A stretch of DNA of 64,000 bases from Rhododendron vialii (lineage: Eukaryota; Streptophyta; Magnoliopsida; Ericales; Ericaceae): positions 35,555,501 through 35,619,500 of the forward strand of contig NC_080567.1 in NCBI RefSeq assembly GCF_030253575.1. Direction: 5' to 3'. Positions 10,585-23,258 of the stretch are shown in pieces (position 1 is the first letter of the stretch; each line of letters opens with the position of its first letter). Both the position numbers and the translations under genes were made by a program. A model generated the notes under the pieces. It had not been told where the DNA came from and did not search any database. It saw nothing but the letters and a program-made list of their open reading frames with translations.

Positions 10585-13101
10585 ATGAGGGCTGCCGAGG
10601 ACATCAACAAACACCCTGCTGAGTGATGGCAAACGCATCTGCTGCTCTTGGGCTGATCTGGTCTTCTTCAACAGTGGCTCTGGTGAAGAAGAAACCGAGG
10701 ACCCCACCACAGCCCAGGAGTCATTTGAGCTATCAGAGCTGAAATATGCATCAATCACTCCACTTGGGCTGCTTGGAATTTGCTCATACTTTCTCTTGCG
10801 AGGATTGGTTTGTTGGCCATTGAAGAAGCAAGTAGTGGTTGATAGCTCTGTTATGAGTTGATGGCAATCATTCACATCCTCCTGTATCAGAGCATTATTG
10901 GCTTCGTTTTAAACACTAATGCACGATGAAGACGAACAAAGATGACAAAAACAATTATGGGGGTTAATGGCACTTTGCTCCTCGAAATATCTTAAAAGAT
11001 GCAGTTTACCCCCTTTTAAAGTACAGTTCGCACGCTGCACCCCATATATTTGTAGAAACCGTTTGGAATGTTCCCAAAAATGAGTTTTGGCACTGGGAAT
11101 TCATAGATAAAGAACATAGAAGAAACAACTTTTGGAGTTCAAGATTAGTTCAATTTTTGCGATGTTCCACAAATTTTTGATTCCTTATGCTCTATATCGA
11201 ATCACAGCTCGGCTATAGAGGCTGCATTTCGCACCTGCTTATGAGGCTCGCACATGCGAGTAAGATAGTATGTTGTGCGCATGCGGTGGCCAAGATGAGA
11301 TGCTATCTTTGTTTACTGAACCATAGCGGCACTAGGAATGTAATCTACTCAGGGTAAAGTAAGTTGGTGGGTGAAAAGGGTTTGGTTAAAATTATTTGGC
11401 CTAAATTTTACACATAAAATTTTGGTTTTTTTCCAAAACTGACCTGGGCTATAGAGCCCACCCCATTCTTTATATAGTTCCGCCCTGCATAGCCCGAGTA
11501 AGAATGCAAACTTGGAATATTGCAACTAGTTGAAAACTTCAGGTTTCAGTGTGTCACTTTCAATTCTGTAGGGGTAAGCTGAAAACTTCACAAGAACTTC
11601 AGGGGACAGAGTGCCATTATCCCATAACTAGTACTACTACTAGTAAGAACAAAGAACCCATTAATAAAGGACAAATAACACGCACCCTGCTGAGATTGAG
11701 AACGCCCAGAAGCTGGTTTTGGTAATCCATGGCATCCACAGGTTCTATCTGATGTATAACGTGAAGCATTGTTGCAGTGGCCAACACAGATGGCAGATAC
11801 CGCACAAATCTTGAATCTATACAAATCATGAACAAAACGCATATGTGTAATGATGATTATTATTATAAGTAACAAAAGCTTTTGTTTCTTTGTTGGTTGT
11901 TGTTATCGAAAAGATCTGACAAGATTATGGTCAACGGGATTCGAGGAAGAACGAGGTTTATGATAATGGGTTTTGCTCACCGGCGACGGCGGAGAGGAGG
12001 AGGCGCTCGGATCGCCGGAGAAACTCCCAGTGGAGATGGTTGTTCAGTCCAAGCCTCCTTATAATGTGGTCGAGAAATGAGATTGGGGTCACCGGATTCA
12101 TTCTCCATCGGAGTGTTGACAGCACCAATAGCTCCATTCTCTGGATTGTTTTGGCCTCGAAAACAAACTTCGTGTCTTCCACCTAATCAAGAAGCAAAAA
12201 ACAAAGTACTCCACTGTATTATTTACAACTCAATCCAAATCCAAGAAAAATTGGAAACAAGCAAGAAATTGAAGATCTTATTCAACATCATTATAACCCA
12301 TCTCAGGATTTTGCAACTCCAAATGCCAACATCAACCGATGGCGTAAATTTACTTAGAATGTGTCAAGACTCTTAAGAGATAAGAGCGGTACGAGTTTTC
12401 TGTGGACCCACACATGCGAGATGGCTCCAGCAACTGGTCGAGACACACCGATTATCGTATCATCAATATTCACACGCACGCACCCCAATGCCGCAACTAA
12501 AATTAAGATGCAAAATCCGGTAACTAACGAGAAACAAATCGATGCAGAATGTGACCTTCAAAAGAAAAATTAAGGGTTGTGAATTTTTTCCACATACTTG
12601 AAGGTCTAAGAGGAGAGGGACTTGGGTTTCTTCAACTTTAGCAGCTAAAGAGAGACAGGTCACAGCAGCAAGCTGGATCATCCATGGCTTCTCTCTCTGG
12701 AAATGAAGGCCAGACAGAAACCTATCCAGATAATTAATGGCAAGAATTGCAGTGAGAGCCGTGAATCCGTAGTAGGCATGGACTTTTAGAATCCATTCCA
12801 CAGACTCTTTTCGGGCCAGACGGAGTGCATAGTACTGATCTGGATCTCTGCTCTCAAGATCAAGATGAACCTTCATCTCTTTCTCTTTGGAGAAGAGAGA
12901 GAGAAGCTCTTCATCTTCCCAAAACAGGTCATGTTCCAGTGAAAGCAGAGGAAAAAGAGATGGGTTTGTTGTCCTCCCATTATTGCTAATGCTCTTACTA
13001 ATCCCATCTCTCTCCTCTTCTCCTACTTCTTCTTCATCCCATTGCTCTTCCTCGCAGTACAGAGCATCTAACAGAGGTGAGTGGTTTTGCTGTATAGCCA
13101 T
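10582..13101 (-). CDS. CYCD3: D3-type cyclin (G1/S regulator)
   Basis: Four exons in phase: 13101-12598, 12182-11981, 11816-11686, 10881-10582, giving 378 aa, the usual CYCD3 length. D-type cyclins activate CDKA to phosphorylate the retinoblastoma-related protein and drive G1/S entry in the nucleus. Seen: the RBR-binding LxCxE motif LYCEE (residues 14-18), an acidic N-terminus, a cyclin box from about residue 95 (YALRLARKESVEWILKVHAY, and NYLDRFLS at 123-130, AAKVEETQVPLL) that continues across exon 2 (KTIQRMELLVLSTLRWRMNP), the second cyclin fold in exons 2-3, and the Ser-rich CYCD3-like tail DSSNDSWAVVGSS. I chose the start at 13101 because MAIQ matches the family; an in-frame ATG at 13149 would add 16 residues. 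Intron 3 holds a TIR element. Family membership is near certain; subtype D3 rests on recalled sequence resemblance. Confidence 0.95.
10958..11624. mobile_element. Mutator-like TIR element in cyclin intron 3
   Basis: The left end gggggttaatggcactttgc and the right end gagtgccattatccc are inverted repeats. Further inward, gcagtttacccccttttaaa pairs loosely with taggggtaagctgaaaactt. The element fills most of the last intron. No open frame or clear target duplication was seen. Long degenerate TIRs of this kind are typical of non-autonomous Mutator-like elements. Confidence 0.5.
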
Positions 13102-13304
13102 CTTCTTCCGGGAAGAAGAGATTTTAGTCTGTTGTTGCTCATTACACAAAAGAGAAAAGGAAAGTGGACCTCATTCTAACACTGGACGGTCCACTCTCTC
13201 TCTCCTCTGTCCTCTGGCGTTTAAGAGAGAGAGACAGACTCAGTTCTCAAAAAAAGAAAGAAAAGGAAGAGATTTCATCAGAGTGGGTTTCACGCTTGTC
13301 CTTT

Positions 13305-13313
13305 CTTTATATA
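13305..13313 (-). promoter_or_regulatory. TATA box of the cyclin gene (putative)
   Basis: On the minus strand this reads TATATAAAG, about 205 bp upstream of the chosen ATG. A CT/GA-rich leader (about 13150-13270) lies between, as expected for a plant 5' UTR. Confidence 0.55.
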
Positions 13314-15309
13314 TCGGGGATGGTATTGATTTTTTTTTGTGGGGTGCGGTTTTTTTCTCTTTCTTTTGGGTTTCTTTTCTTTCTTGGTTTTTGAATTTCT
13401 ATGCGCCTATCCTATGCTTTCGGTGTCTTTCGTTGGCGGGTAGAAATGTAACGGCACACACACCAATCCGGACCCCCCCATGAAAGCAACCCTTAATGGA
13501 AGCAGAATTAAAGAGACACTGTTCTCCAGATACGTATATATCTGTATCAAAAGTGCACTGAATATATAGACCCAAATACAAGGCGCCATCCCAAAGCGTA
13601 GCTCATTTGCCAACAGTTCTGAGACGTAAACTCATAAACTCAAACATTCTGAGCTCAAAACTTGACAATCTTTTAGGATTAGATCACATGAGAGAGATTT
13701 TTTGTGAATCCTTTAATTTTGGCGTAAATGACCTGCCTTTAATTGGACTGTGGAGGAAAATAGTCGAGGTGTGACCCAAACAGCTATATAAGCACCGTCA
13801 ATCACTCATATAATCCAAGCTTGCTCAATATTATGATTTAGATTACATCGATCTATTGTCAATTGTTTATATGTTGGATCTTTTCGAAAAATCTCACGTA
13901 ATATTAAAGTTAGATTTTTGGTAGCCTCATCGCATGTGATCAAATTTCCACCCTAATCAATTCTCTCATCTCCATTTTTTTTCGATAACTCAGGTATTCG
14001 AACTAGCTTTCGTTCACCTTGACTAATCCTGACTTAATAAAATGTACCTCAACATACTATTAGACTGCACGTGAAGAAGAGTGTTAGACATTATCTCCTC
14101 ACATAAAGCCATCCTTGCTTAATACAATGTAGAAGGTACTCCATCAATTACCAATTAGATTTTAAACTGAGAATTAGGGTGACATTTCATGTTGCTATTC
14201 TCAACCAATAATAATAAAATATTAAAATCATAATAATTGAGATTACATGTTTTGGGATAATGACAGACCCAGAGCCTATTCATAAATTTTTCCACAACTC
14301 TGCCCAACAATAAATGTTTAGACCAAATCAAATTTAAGTATGGCTCGAACTACACTGTATTTAATTCTACACCATTGCACTTTCTAGGCAAAGTTCTAAC
14401 TAAAATTTACATTTAAAAAAAAAAAAAAACGATGGACACAAATGGAAGGACACAGATGTATCTATATGTGTGGACACCAAGTGCATCGGACGGTTCTGAA
14501 CATAATGTCCATATATGCGTGTCCCCTATCCATGTATGTAGCAGTGCTCAATATTTCGGGTACTTCAAAAGAGTTTGTTTCTGCTGTTTCGAGATGCATG
14601 AAACCGGAAATATATGTTGCATTAGGACTATATGTAAAATATCATTTATATTACCTTAACCTAATGCAGTCCCCTAATTGGTTAGGCAAAATCTGAGTAC
14701 AAGTTTACTCAGCTAAACAATACACATTAATGAGTTAAGGTGGAATAAATTCCTCTGAATCACGTATGGCCTATTTCGGTGAGGTATTAAGGTTAACACG
14801 TGACATAAAGTCTTTTTGATTTGTTCAGAAAGGAAAAGTTCAAAAACTAGGCTGTCTAACCTACAGTTTAAGGCATGACTGAAGAAATAAACCTACAGTT
14901 TAGGAGACATGCAATGAAAGCAGAATGTCCAATTAAAATTTATCTGATGGCGAAGTCCTACCTAATTCCTGGATCTACTTGATTCAATGTTTGCTTTGCT
15001 CTGTCTGTCTCCCATTAACATTAGTTGTTGGGGATCACAATTTCTTTTGCATTTGTTAAGAAGTGACTTTACATATATCCGTGATAGGTACAAACCGACG
15101 ACAGATCATAGTGTCTCGGCTCGGTCTAATCCCTCCCGATTGGGCAAGGACTCCTTGCAACCACCTCCTGTCCCTGCGGGACAAGCTTATCTCTGTGGAG
15201 ATAGTGGCCAACAGTCCAAGACCCACAGGTGTTCCTAATCCTAACGGGGTTAGGAAATCCAAGGCTATTGGGCCGACTGGTGCCATTTAGGCTCCGCTCT
15301 AAAAAACTT

Positions 15310-15530
15310 GTGGTCTTGTTCGTTTTTGGGTTTTGGATTTTGAATTCAAATTATTATCCTATTTTTTTTCAATCATTACTCTTATTTTTCTCTCTATCTT
15401 TATCTAATCATGATCCATATTTTCAATTATTACTTTATTTCTATCTACACTCATTACCTACAAATCCAAATCTAAAATCCCAAAATAAGTTTGAAACTTA
15501 TTTTGGTATTTTTTACTTTTTGCAACTTGT
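15310..15530. repeat. Dispersed AT-rich repeat, copy 1
   Basis: The sequence with ttcgtttttgggttttggat, cattactcttatttttctct and cctacaaatccaaatctaaa is matched in the same order at about 48335-48560. Length is about 220 bp; the ends are not resolved, and I see no coding capacity. Confidence 0.5.
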
Positions 15531-16429
15531 TGTTTAGCTTTTCATAGTAATTTTTGGAGGTAATCGGAAAAGTATAAAATTATGGACCGATGTCAAAAAA
15601 ATTCGCCTTTAGTAAGTTTTTTTTTTATATCATAATTTTGTAATTTTTAGATTCCTCTCGTCGAGATGGATGATTAATCTAAAAAGTATCACGCGAATCT
15701 AACAAAAATTCATAAAAAAAAAAGAAAAAAACGCACAACATGAAGAAAATTAAGTTTACAAGAATGAAGTGCATCCAAGGGTCCCAATCCCAGAGGAATC
15801 CTACCTTCTAAACGCCTATAAAATCACTCCCTTGAAGATGCAAGGGTCAGCTACGCAACTCTTGCTATCAAAACATGCCTAAGTTCTCTCCCTTTCTATC
15901 ACAAATTTATCGTATATAATTGAAATATTCAAGTAAATTAATATAATTCTACAAAATCGAGTGGGGGCCTGTATCCGTCCTTGGCTGCTACGGGAACCAA
16001 TTCATCAGTTTGTATCACCATAAAACGTGTGGGAGTCTCATATATGTCTGCGCAAAATTTTATATCAATTGATTGTGTGTTAAAATATGAGTAACTTCAA
16101 GAGAACAATAAAAGAGTAGATTAAACTTATTTGCAGAAGAGGCAAAATGCAAGTAACCTCCTGCACCACGTTGCTAGTAAGTTTTCTACATATAAGCCAA
16201 GCCAATGACCAAATCTAATTTTGCTTGAGTCCAAAGTTTCCACAACTTAATCTATTGGGGAATTAAACAACAATATGCTACTCCCACTTATAATTAACAA
16301 CAAAAGAGAGAATATGGAAAAAGTGAAGCAAAAAGGTTAGAAAAGACAAGCACACACATACAAACATAATCTATTTGCCAGTTGGACGTAGACAATTTGG
16401 AAACATACAAAAATTGAGAAAATGACAAG

Positions 16430-16640
16430 AACCCCGGGACCCGATGCACTACAGGGTGCAGTGTGTGATTTGAGTTGTTTATCTCTACAATCACTGGTCC
16501 AGATTTTAAAAGGTATACCACAGGTACCTTCAGGATACTTTTAACAAATTTGGAGCATTAAAAATACCTCTGGACGGCTTAGATTGTGCAATACACCCCA
16601 ATCGTACACCCTTGCACTATAGGGTCCCCAAGTTTGAATG
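16430..16640. repeat. Degenerate foldback element
   Basis: The left part (gggacccgatgcactacagg) pairs with the right part (cccttgcactatagggtccc), and inner parts also pair (cactggtccagatttt with ctctggacggcttagattgt). This suggests an old MITE of about 200 bp. Confidence 0.45.
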
Positions 16641-17270
16641 GCGAACCACATTACACCAAGAGAGGAAAATTCCAGACGAGCTTATGCATGAACTCCAGAA
16701 AATCCTCCCCTGAACTTTAAGATTACTGTGATAAAATTCAGAATTTGCATGAGTTTCTTTGAGAAATTCTTGGGTGCCGGGTGCCGTTCAACACACTTTT
16801 GAATGGCCCAGATGGGCTGCTTGGGCACCACGTGGGCACAGCTATGTGGTACCCACCTGGTACCAAAAAATTTCACAGTTTCTTGTATATGCAATTAACT
16901 GTTTACCTGCTAATTAATTAGCTCTGATGCTGAGGGAAGCTTCCTTGACTGCTTCCTTTCCTTCCCCTCATTGTACTTGGGCGTAATTTGTTCGTGTAAA
17001 AAGCTCAAAAGCCCCTTTCTGTTGCTCTCCTTACTCCACAGCTACATCAAAGTATAAAAAGGGTAGGGTCAAATCACACTAGAGTTTAATCAGAGTCAAA
17101 AAAATTCAATCTAATCTTTATACAAAATCAAACTTAAATCCAAAAACAAAGAAACGAGGAAAATACAACGTATTAGATTGCAATCATACATAAAACTCCC
17201 CTTTTATGATGTCACGATTTTAACATAAGAGAGTTTGAGCTAGGCTAAAAGCAAAGAAGTAACTGAATCT

Positions 17271-17482
17271 AAAACCCAAGGGGTTGGCCGTGTGATCTTG
17301 GACTGAGACTTAGGTGTTTGTTCCATCCTAAGGTTTTAGGTTCGATTTTCCTTATCAACAACTCTTGGGGCCACCTCACCCCCACGCGTAAGCGTATGAA
17401 ACAGCTGTGGGAGAAGTTGTAAGGATTAGTCTGAGGTGCGTGCAAGCAAGCTCGGGACACTCTGCATTACAACAAAAAAAAA
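17271..17482 (+). mobile_element. tRNA-derived SINE with 14-bp target duplication
   Basis: The body starts at about 17276 with ccaaggggttggccgtgtga (A-box-like) and has ggttttaggttcgattttcc (B-box-like) near 17330. It ends in attacaac plus an A-run. The identical 14-mer aagtaactgaatct flanks it at 17257-17270 and 17483-17496, a clean sign of target-primed insertion. The element is not autonomous and would depend on a LINE. A-box, B-box, A-tail and target duplication agree; the family name is not known to me. Confidence 0.85.
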
Positions 17483-19094
17483 AAGTAACTGAATCTGACA
17501 TATTATCACTACTACAACATAAAAGAGTTTCGTCTCCTGTTTTTTTTCCTGTTCTTATTGGCAATAAATTTATTAATAAAAACTTGACAAAATGTACATC
17601 AAGTTGGGGGGAAGACAAAGCCCAAAACACCTAGGGGCCAAGCCCGGAACACCTAAATGAGTAGGGCCCATACACAAATGGGCCGAGCCCAACCCAAGAA
17701 GCCCCAAAACCTAACCCAAGGGAAGCTGTTCGGCCGCCACAGCCGCCACCCCAAGCGCCGCCCACCTTCAACCTACAAGCAGAAAACCACCACCAAAACG
17801 CCACCGTCACCTGGACGGAGCATCCATCAGAATGGAAACAAATGGTTGCCCTCGCCACTGTGAAACCCGCAATTGGCCGGTCCCCATGAATGACCGCCGA
17901 GAAATTGCTATTTTGGCCCCCATAAACGGTCTGAGAAACCAACCACGGAGCTTCCAAGCCGCCGAAGTTTTGAACTCAACAGTAGTGACACGAATGTAAC
18001 ATTTCCCGTTTTCTCAATTGCATGGCAGAATTTTACCATCTTCACGACAGGACTACTTCAATTTCGTGATGCAATTGCCTGTAGTGTCTAAACTCCTAGA
18101 TATAGCTCAGATGCAAGCCCTTCATACAGAGCCTAGAAACCAAAATCAATAGGCATGTTAAGGGAAGGCCCATAGTTCTTTTTCCGAACACTTAAGTTAT
18201 AAAAAATAGGAATATTCGAAAGATAAGCCCAGGAGTCCAAAGAAATCGGTATATGAATACATCCATGATCAGAGCCAGCCATGAGCTAAAAATTGCGTTG
18301 CGGTCGCTTTAGGGCTCCAAAATTATTGGTATTGGAAGAGTCCTTCCTACTTTTTTACCCTTTATAATATTACAATAAAAGAGCCCCATTTTCACTTTTC
18401 GATTTAAGTCTTTAGAAAGTCAGGACCAACTCTGTCCACGATGAAAACACAAAAGCAGCTACTGGGAAAATTCGATGACATGGAAAGGGTCTCCATTAAT
18501 TTGCTGTGGAGGTTGCAAGTGGTGGCCAGCCCATTAAGAGAAGGATTACTAGTTAGTTACCACAGTAATTACACTTTTAAAACCAGCTATTATCTCGTTA
18601 TAATGGATTCTTAACTCCACACTCGAACACAACGGACAGCTGTTGAACTATTATTGGTCGAAAAAGTCAGAGCAACCCTACTTGCTGTCTCCTGTTACCT
18701 TTAAGATTTAGTTGCATTCCATGACTACGACCAAATCCCCTTTTTGTATCGCTAATCATTTCTCCCAATATATATCAAATCATATACAAACTGTTTCATA
18801 GATGTTTAATTAAGACCCTTCCACAGGACAATGTAAGTTGGTCCGGACTCCTAAATTATAAGTAAAAAAAAATTATCTTTCCAACGAACAAAAAAAATGA
18901 CATCTCGATTGGTTCAATGTGCTCGCATATACACACACCCCCAAAAAGCGGCAGATAACAGGAGAGAGGGAGTCAATCGTTGATCAAGACTCGAGCCATA
19001 ATAGCAATGTGCCAAAGTCCCAAACTAGTTGTGGAAATTAACAAAAAAAAGATCTGGAATCAAGGTTACGAAAGTTCTAACGATTTGTACAGTA

Positions 19095-19250
19095 TGCATC
19101 CAGCTTGTTGATCTCAGCAATCAATGGTCCAGATTGACGAACGGTGAGACGATTGAGATTATGCACATCACCGTACAATCGGGACCGTTGATTTCCGAGA
19201 TCAACGGTCCGGATGTGCATAGCATGGCGCACAACATGCCCCCCGGTACA
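19095..19250. repeat. Imperfect foldback with a repeated 'atcaacggtcc' core
   Basis: gatctcagcaatcaatggtc at about 19111 pairs with gggaccgttgatttccgaga at about 19182, and the related core gagatcaacggtccggatgt follows at once. The result is one direct and one inverted copy of the same motif within 130 bp. Confidence 0.5.
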
Positions 19251-22200
19251 GTATTTATGACTACTTAAATTACTTTTTTGGCTTAGCCAGGTACTCGAGA
19301 TTACCAGTTGTTCCAGCGGTTGATGTTAGCAATTTAAATTCCACAAATTCACAGCACTAGTTGACTTCTCAAGAGCACGAGGAAGAGAAAATTTCGGACA
19401 TCACCAAACCTGAAGATGACTTTTCTTGGATGAAAGAAAATTGGATTCATGTAACAGGAATAAGATTTCCCATTGCTTAACCGGTATAAAGCAGAACTGA
19501 TACTAGTGCAATATAGAGAGATGCATAGAGGGTAGCGATACTAGCGAACGTGTGGGACCAAGAAATGGGGGTGATGGTGATACATGTGAAACTAACATGC
19601 CATTGCGCCATTGCAGGGGAAAAAACAGATCAAACCCTTCAATTTCCATGAATTGAATACCATGTAAAGATCCTAGCAGCACTGAGGGTTGTTCTTGTAG
19701 CGGCCAAGGTGTCGGTAAAGCCTCAGTCTAGTCTAGTCACCCATCAATAAGTTTTTCTCTACTCAAGTATCAACAATAGAGCAAAAATAAAGTGAACAGG
19801 TTATAAAAGAGCCCTCCAACTTCCCCTACTGCTAATTGTGGCCAGTCCATGATTATCTTCTTTTCACATAAGGCGCACAAAGGTCATCATCCACTAGAGC
19901 AAAAACCTTTCAAACTTGCCAATAATAACTCACATGGGTATGACAAAAGGAGCAAAAAAGGGGGTTACCAGGAACCAGCTCCATACAGTGACCAAACAGA
20001 GCTTGACCCTTCGTATGCAATATGCATCCACATCTAGACTCAACCACTCACCAGAAAAAGGTGCTAAGGATGGAAGTGGGAAACCTAATTTCCAAAGGTT
20101 CCCACCGAAAGTCATCTCAGTTGCTAGCTATTAACCTCAAATGTGATACTACAATGCAATCCATGATGCTATGAATGGTCAAAGAAAGTGGTGGTGGTTG
20201 AAAGTTCCACCAATAGGAAAACTCATCATTACAACAAAATCCATTGTGATGTGATGAAACCTTCGCATGCAGTCGTCTTTATGCTAAGAGCATGTTAAAT
20301 ACATATTTATAGAACCACGACACAGTAGATTTCTAGCAGCAATAAACGATTAGCTAAGATATTCCTACAAACACCAACCAACTTAAAATACATACACACC
20401 AAGTCAAGATGTTTGTGGAAAACTCATACCAATTGTGATTTTCCACAACGGCTAACTTACGCTAAAGCCGCCGATAAAAAAAAAAAAACTTATGCTAAAG
20501 CCTATTAGTTGCCGACAACACCGGATGGGCAGAGAGATCTACTTGCTGCCAAACTACAACCATGGATCATGTGCAAGTCACTGCATCAGACATAAGGCTC
20601 ATTTGGTTTGGTTTGGTTCGAGTATCATTTGGTTTGGCTAATTACCCAGTAACCCCCATGGCATTCCACAAACCTACAGATGCAAAATCCTTTAGTATTA
20701 GACCTGACACCTACAGATGCCTTTGCTAAACAACTTCCTGTTGCATCACGTACCTATCCATTTAATAAGCTTGGGTACGAAGAAATAAGGAAAAAGGCAA
20801 GACACAGATAATGCATGCCAATTGTCCAACCAATTACTTTAACTTTGAAATTATGACTATACATCAACCAATTTAAATATCCATCATCATATTATTACGT
20901 CGGGAAAAGACTATGCGAAGTGTGCCTGAAGGGAGCTCAGCCAGAGGTACAGTATCTAATTGATATCCAAAGGAGGGCTGCAATATCTCTGTCTTCCACA
21001 CAAATATCCAACTTATAAGAACCACCGATATAACTTGTTTCCAAACTCTAACTTTAGCAGGTAATGGTTAGACCATAGCGATCAGAAAGGCTGAAATGAT
21101 ACAAGTTCCATGACTTGAATGTTTTGCAACATAAGCAAACATATATAACGCATATGAGTGCCCATCCATAACAAAAAAATGTATCAGCTGGCTACTTACC
21201 AGATTTTTATGTTGTAGAGGATAACAGAAATTATTGGACTACAGCCTCGATCTGTCCTCATCAGTTTGCACAGCAATAGGAAGCATACTGAATCCGGTAT
21301 GCCCCTGACAAATGAATTAGTTTACCTTCCTTTTTTGCAATGGATGGAAACAAAATTATAAGAAACAACTTGTTAAGTTTCTTCCAGTAGGAGCCAACAA
21401 GAAATCAAATCAAGAAGGCCTAAACATCCCAGGAAAGATCGAGCAGTAATTTACAGATTCTATACGAATTCAGAAATGAAAAGATTGTTTACAGTTGAAG
21501 CATATAAACCTTCTTGGAATGCTTTAATCTCATTAACTTAATGTTCTCTCTTCGACAAACTAATGTAAATAGCATTAGGTTATCCAATACTTCCATAACT
21601 GTGTGTACATTTGCATTTATCTAAATATTTCTGTTGACAAGACCAAATGGGGTAAGATGAGTACTGTCATAATAGCTTTGATAAGTGGCATCACATTTTT
21701 ACTGGTGATAAAGAGGCAAGGCAACATCTATGAACTTACTTCAACAGGTTATAGGCTAAGGATTCTCCTGTGATCGCACTAGAATCGCAAGAACAATACA
21801 AGCTTTTTACTACCATTACTGCGTCACCTGTGGAACGACAAGGTGACAAGTGAATTTGATCTAAACATATTCCAACCTTTGTTTCTGTACTTCAAATTTG
21901 TACAATAACCAAGGTGCAAAAAAATAAACAGGCACTGTACTTGTGTCTTTGTAGTTTACCCTGAAAAGTCAATATTACGGTAAAAGAAAATTTCCGGATA
22001 AGACAGAACCATATAAAGTCTTGAGAGTTTCCATTCTCCTTTCCTGTTGCCCTCTATTTTCTCAACATCCAAACTGAATAATGACAACTGAAATTGGAAA
22101 CTTCAACCTGAGCTAAATCACGGAATTAGATCCACTTCTTCTTTAAAGGATGCCATAGTTTCAAGCAGAAGCAACAGAACACGTAACAGAAAACGTTTAG

Positions 22201-22674
22201 GCTCAGAATACACGTTAAGGAGATTAAATTTAATTATCGTTCAGATTTTTTAGCTCTGGAAAATCTTGCTTTTGATCAAGATCAATAGCTGAATCTCCCC
22301 ATTTTTTTTACATCCTTCCTACCGTCAACCTAATACCCAACATCCGTGTTATAGAGGCACTTATGCAGGAAAAGGAGCAGATGAAGGCAAAGATAAATTC
22401 ATCATTTGGTTTCCCAATCATTGCTTCTGGACTGGTACTGATTTTCCTTACTTATGTCAAACCATTCTGTAAATTCAGGATCCATTCAACAAAATGTAGA
22501 GGGAAAGTCTTCTCTTAAGACACATACACACATAAAATTCAACGATGCTGTAATGTAACCATAAAATCTTAATTTCTAAATCATGAGTCTCCCTGATGTC
22601 CAATACTTTAGTTGAACCACAAGGTAACATGTCGTTCCACTGTCTGTTTTTTTTCACAATTAGGTAGGAGAGGA

Positions 22675-22790
22675 CAGGGGAAGGGAAGCTTTAGTTCGCA
22701 ACAGTAAGACTCGAACTAAGGCATCACGCCAAGTAAATGAGCGCCTCAACATTCTAATAGCAACTTTCCTCCGCCACTGAATTACCCTCA
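22675..22790 (-). repeat. tRNA-like (SINE-type) remnant
   Basis: On the minus strand, ttacttggcgtgatgcc followed by tagttcgagtcttac looks like spaced A- and B-box sequence of a pol III promoter. The region does not fold as a full tRNA, and I see no clear target duplication. Confidence 0.3.
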
Positions 22791-23258
22791 ATGTGGAGTC
22801 GGGACTGTTACACCCAAAAGTAGTTTCATCATCTAATTGCAAGCACAGTGGCACCCATGTCAACTTCAACATACAAGGGTCCGAGAGAATCAAAGGCATG
22901 AGTGCACAAATAGTTTTATCACATATTTCCTCAAATAAAATAACAGTGCTTGCTTATTACAATGAGTCCAACACTCAATATTAACACACCTTAAGAGTAA
23001 AGTCCACATAGAACGACTTCTGACCAAAGAACAAATAAAACAACCAATGAACAAGCACTCGTGTTAGAAGAACATATTGATATACAACATATCAACAGTT
23101 TCATCTAACTAACAGCATAGAAAATTGCCATGAACAGAACTGAAATACTGATGTTAGGGCGGAAGGATGCAATGTCATCATAACAAAACCTACGACAAAA
23201 GTCATGTCAATTGCAAATCCTATTTCTTGAATTCGGCCATGTAGAAGCTTTATTGGTC

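Larger units (their letters stand above)
13320..17255. other. Spacer without a supported gene
   Basis: Mostly AT-rich unique sequence. It includes a hairpin-like element at about 16430-16640, a repeat shared with 48335-48560 (about 15310-15530), and a short GC-richer block at 15090-15300 of unknown origin. Frames through that block (for example 15056-15286 on the minus strand) show no domain I recognise. Confidence 0.5.
17500..23255. other. Long spacer without a supported gene
   Basis: Some 5.7 kb without a recognisable coding unit. 17560-17990 is GC-richer and may be the 3' part of a decayed retroelement (agcccggaacacctaaatga; ggcccatacacaaatgggcc). A foldback lies at about 19095-19200 and a tRNA-like repeat near 22675-22790. 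19850-23250 is AT-rich and unique-looking; part may be 3' flank of the C2 gene. A non-coding transcript cannot be excluded from sequence alone. Confidence 0.5.

Noticed and set aside
10395-10622. Plus-strand frame with Arg-Glu repeats
   Set aside because: It is a translation of the (GA)n microsatellite and overlaps the last cyclin exon in antisense.
13101-13149. Upstream ATG for the cyclin (16 extra residues)
   Set aside because: In frame, but the extra Gln/Ser/Lys-rich residues do not resemble the family start, whereas MAIQ does.
15056-15290. Overlapping frames in a GC-richer block
   Set aside because: Frames are open on both strands by composition only, and no homology is recognised.
17631-17957. 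108-codon minus-strand frame, GC-rich
   Set aside because: Gly/Trp-rich composition and ggccca repeats suggest decayed repeat sequence; no domain or exon partner found.
22675-22790. Possible tRNA gene
   Set aside because: Box-like motifs are present, but there is no cloverleaf with acceptor-stem pairing; treated as a SINE-type remnant.
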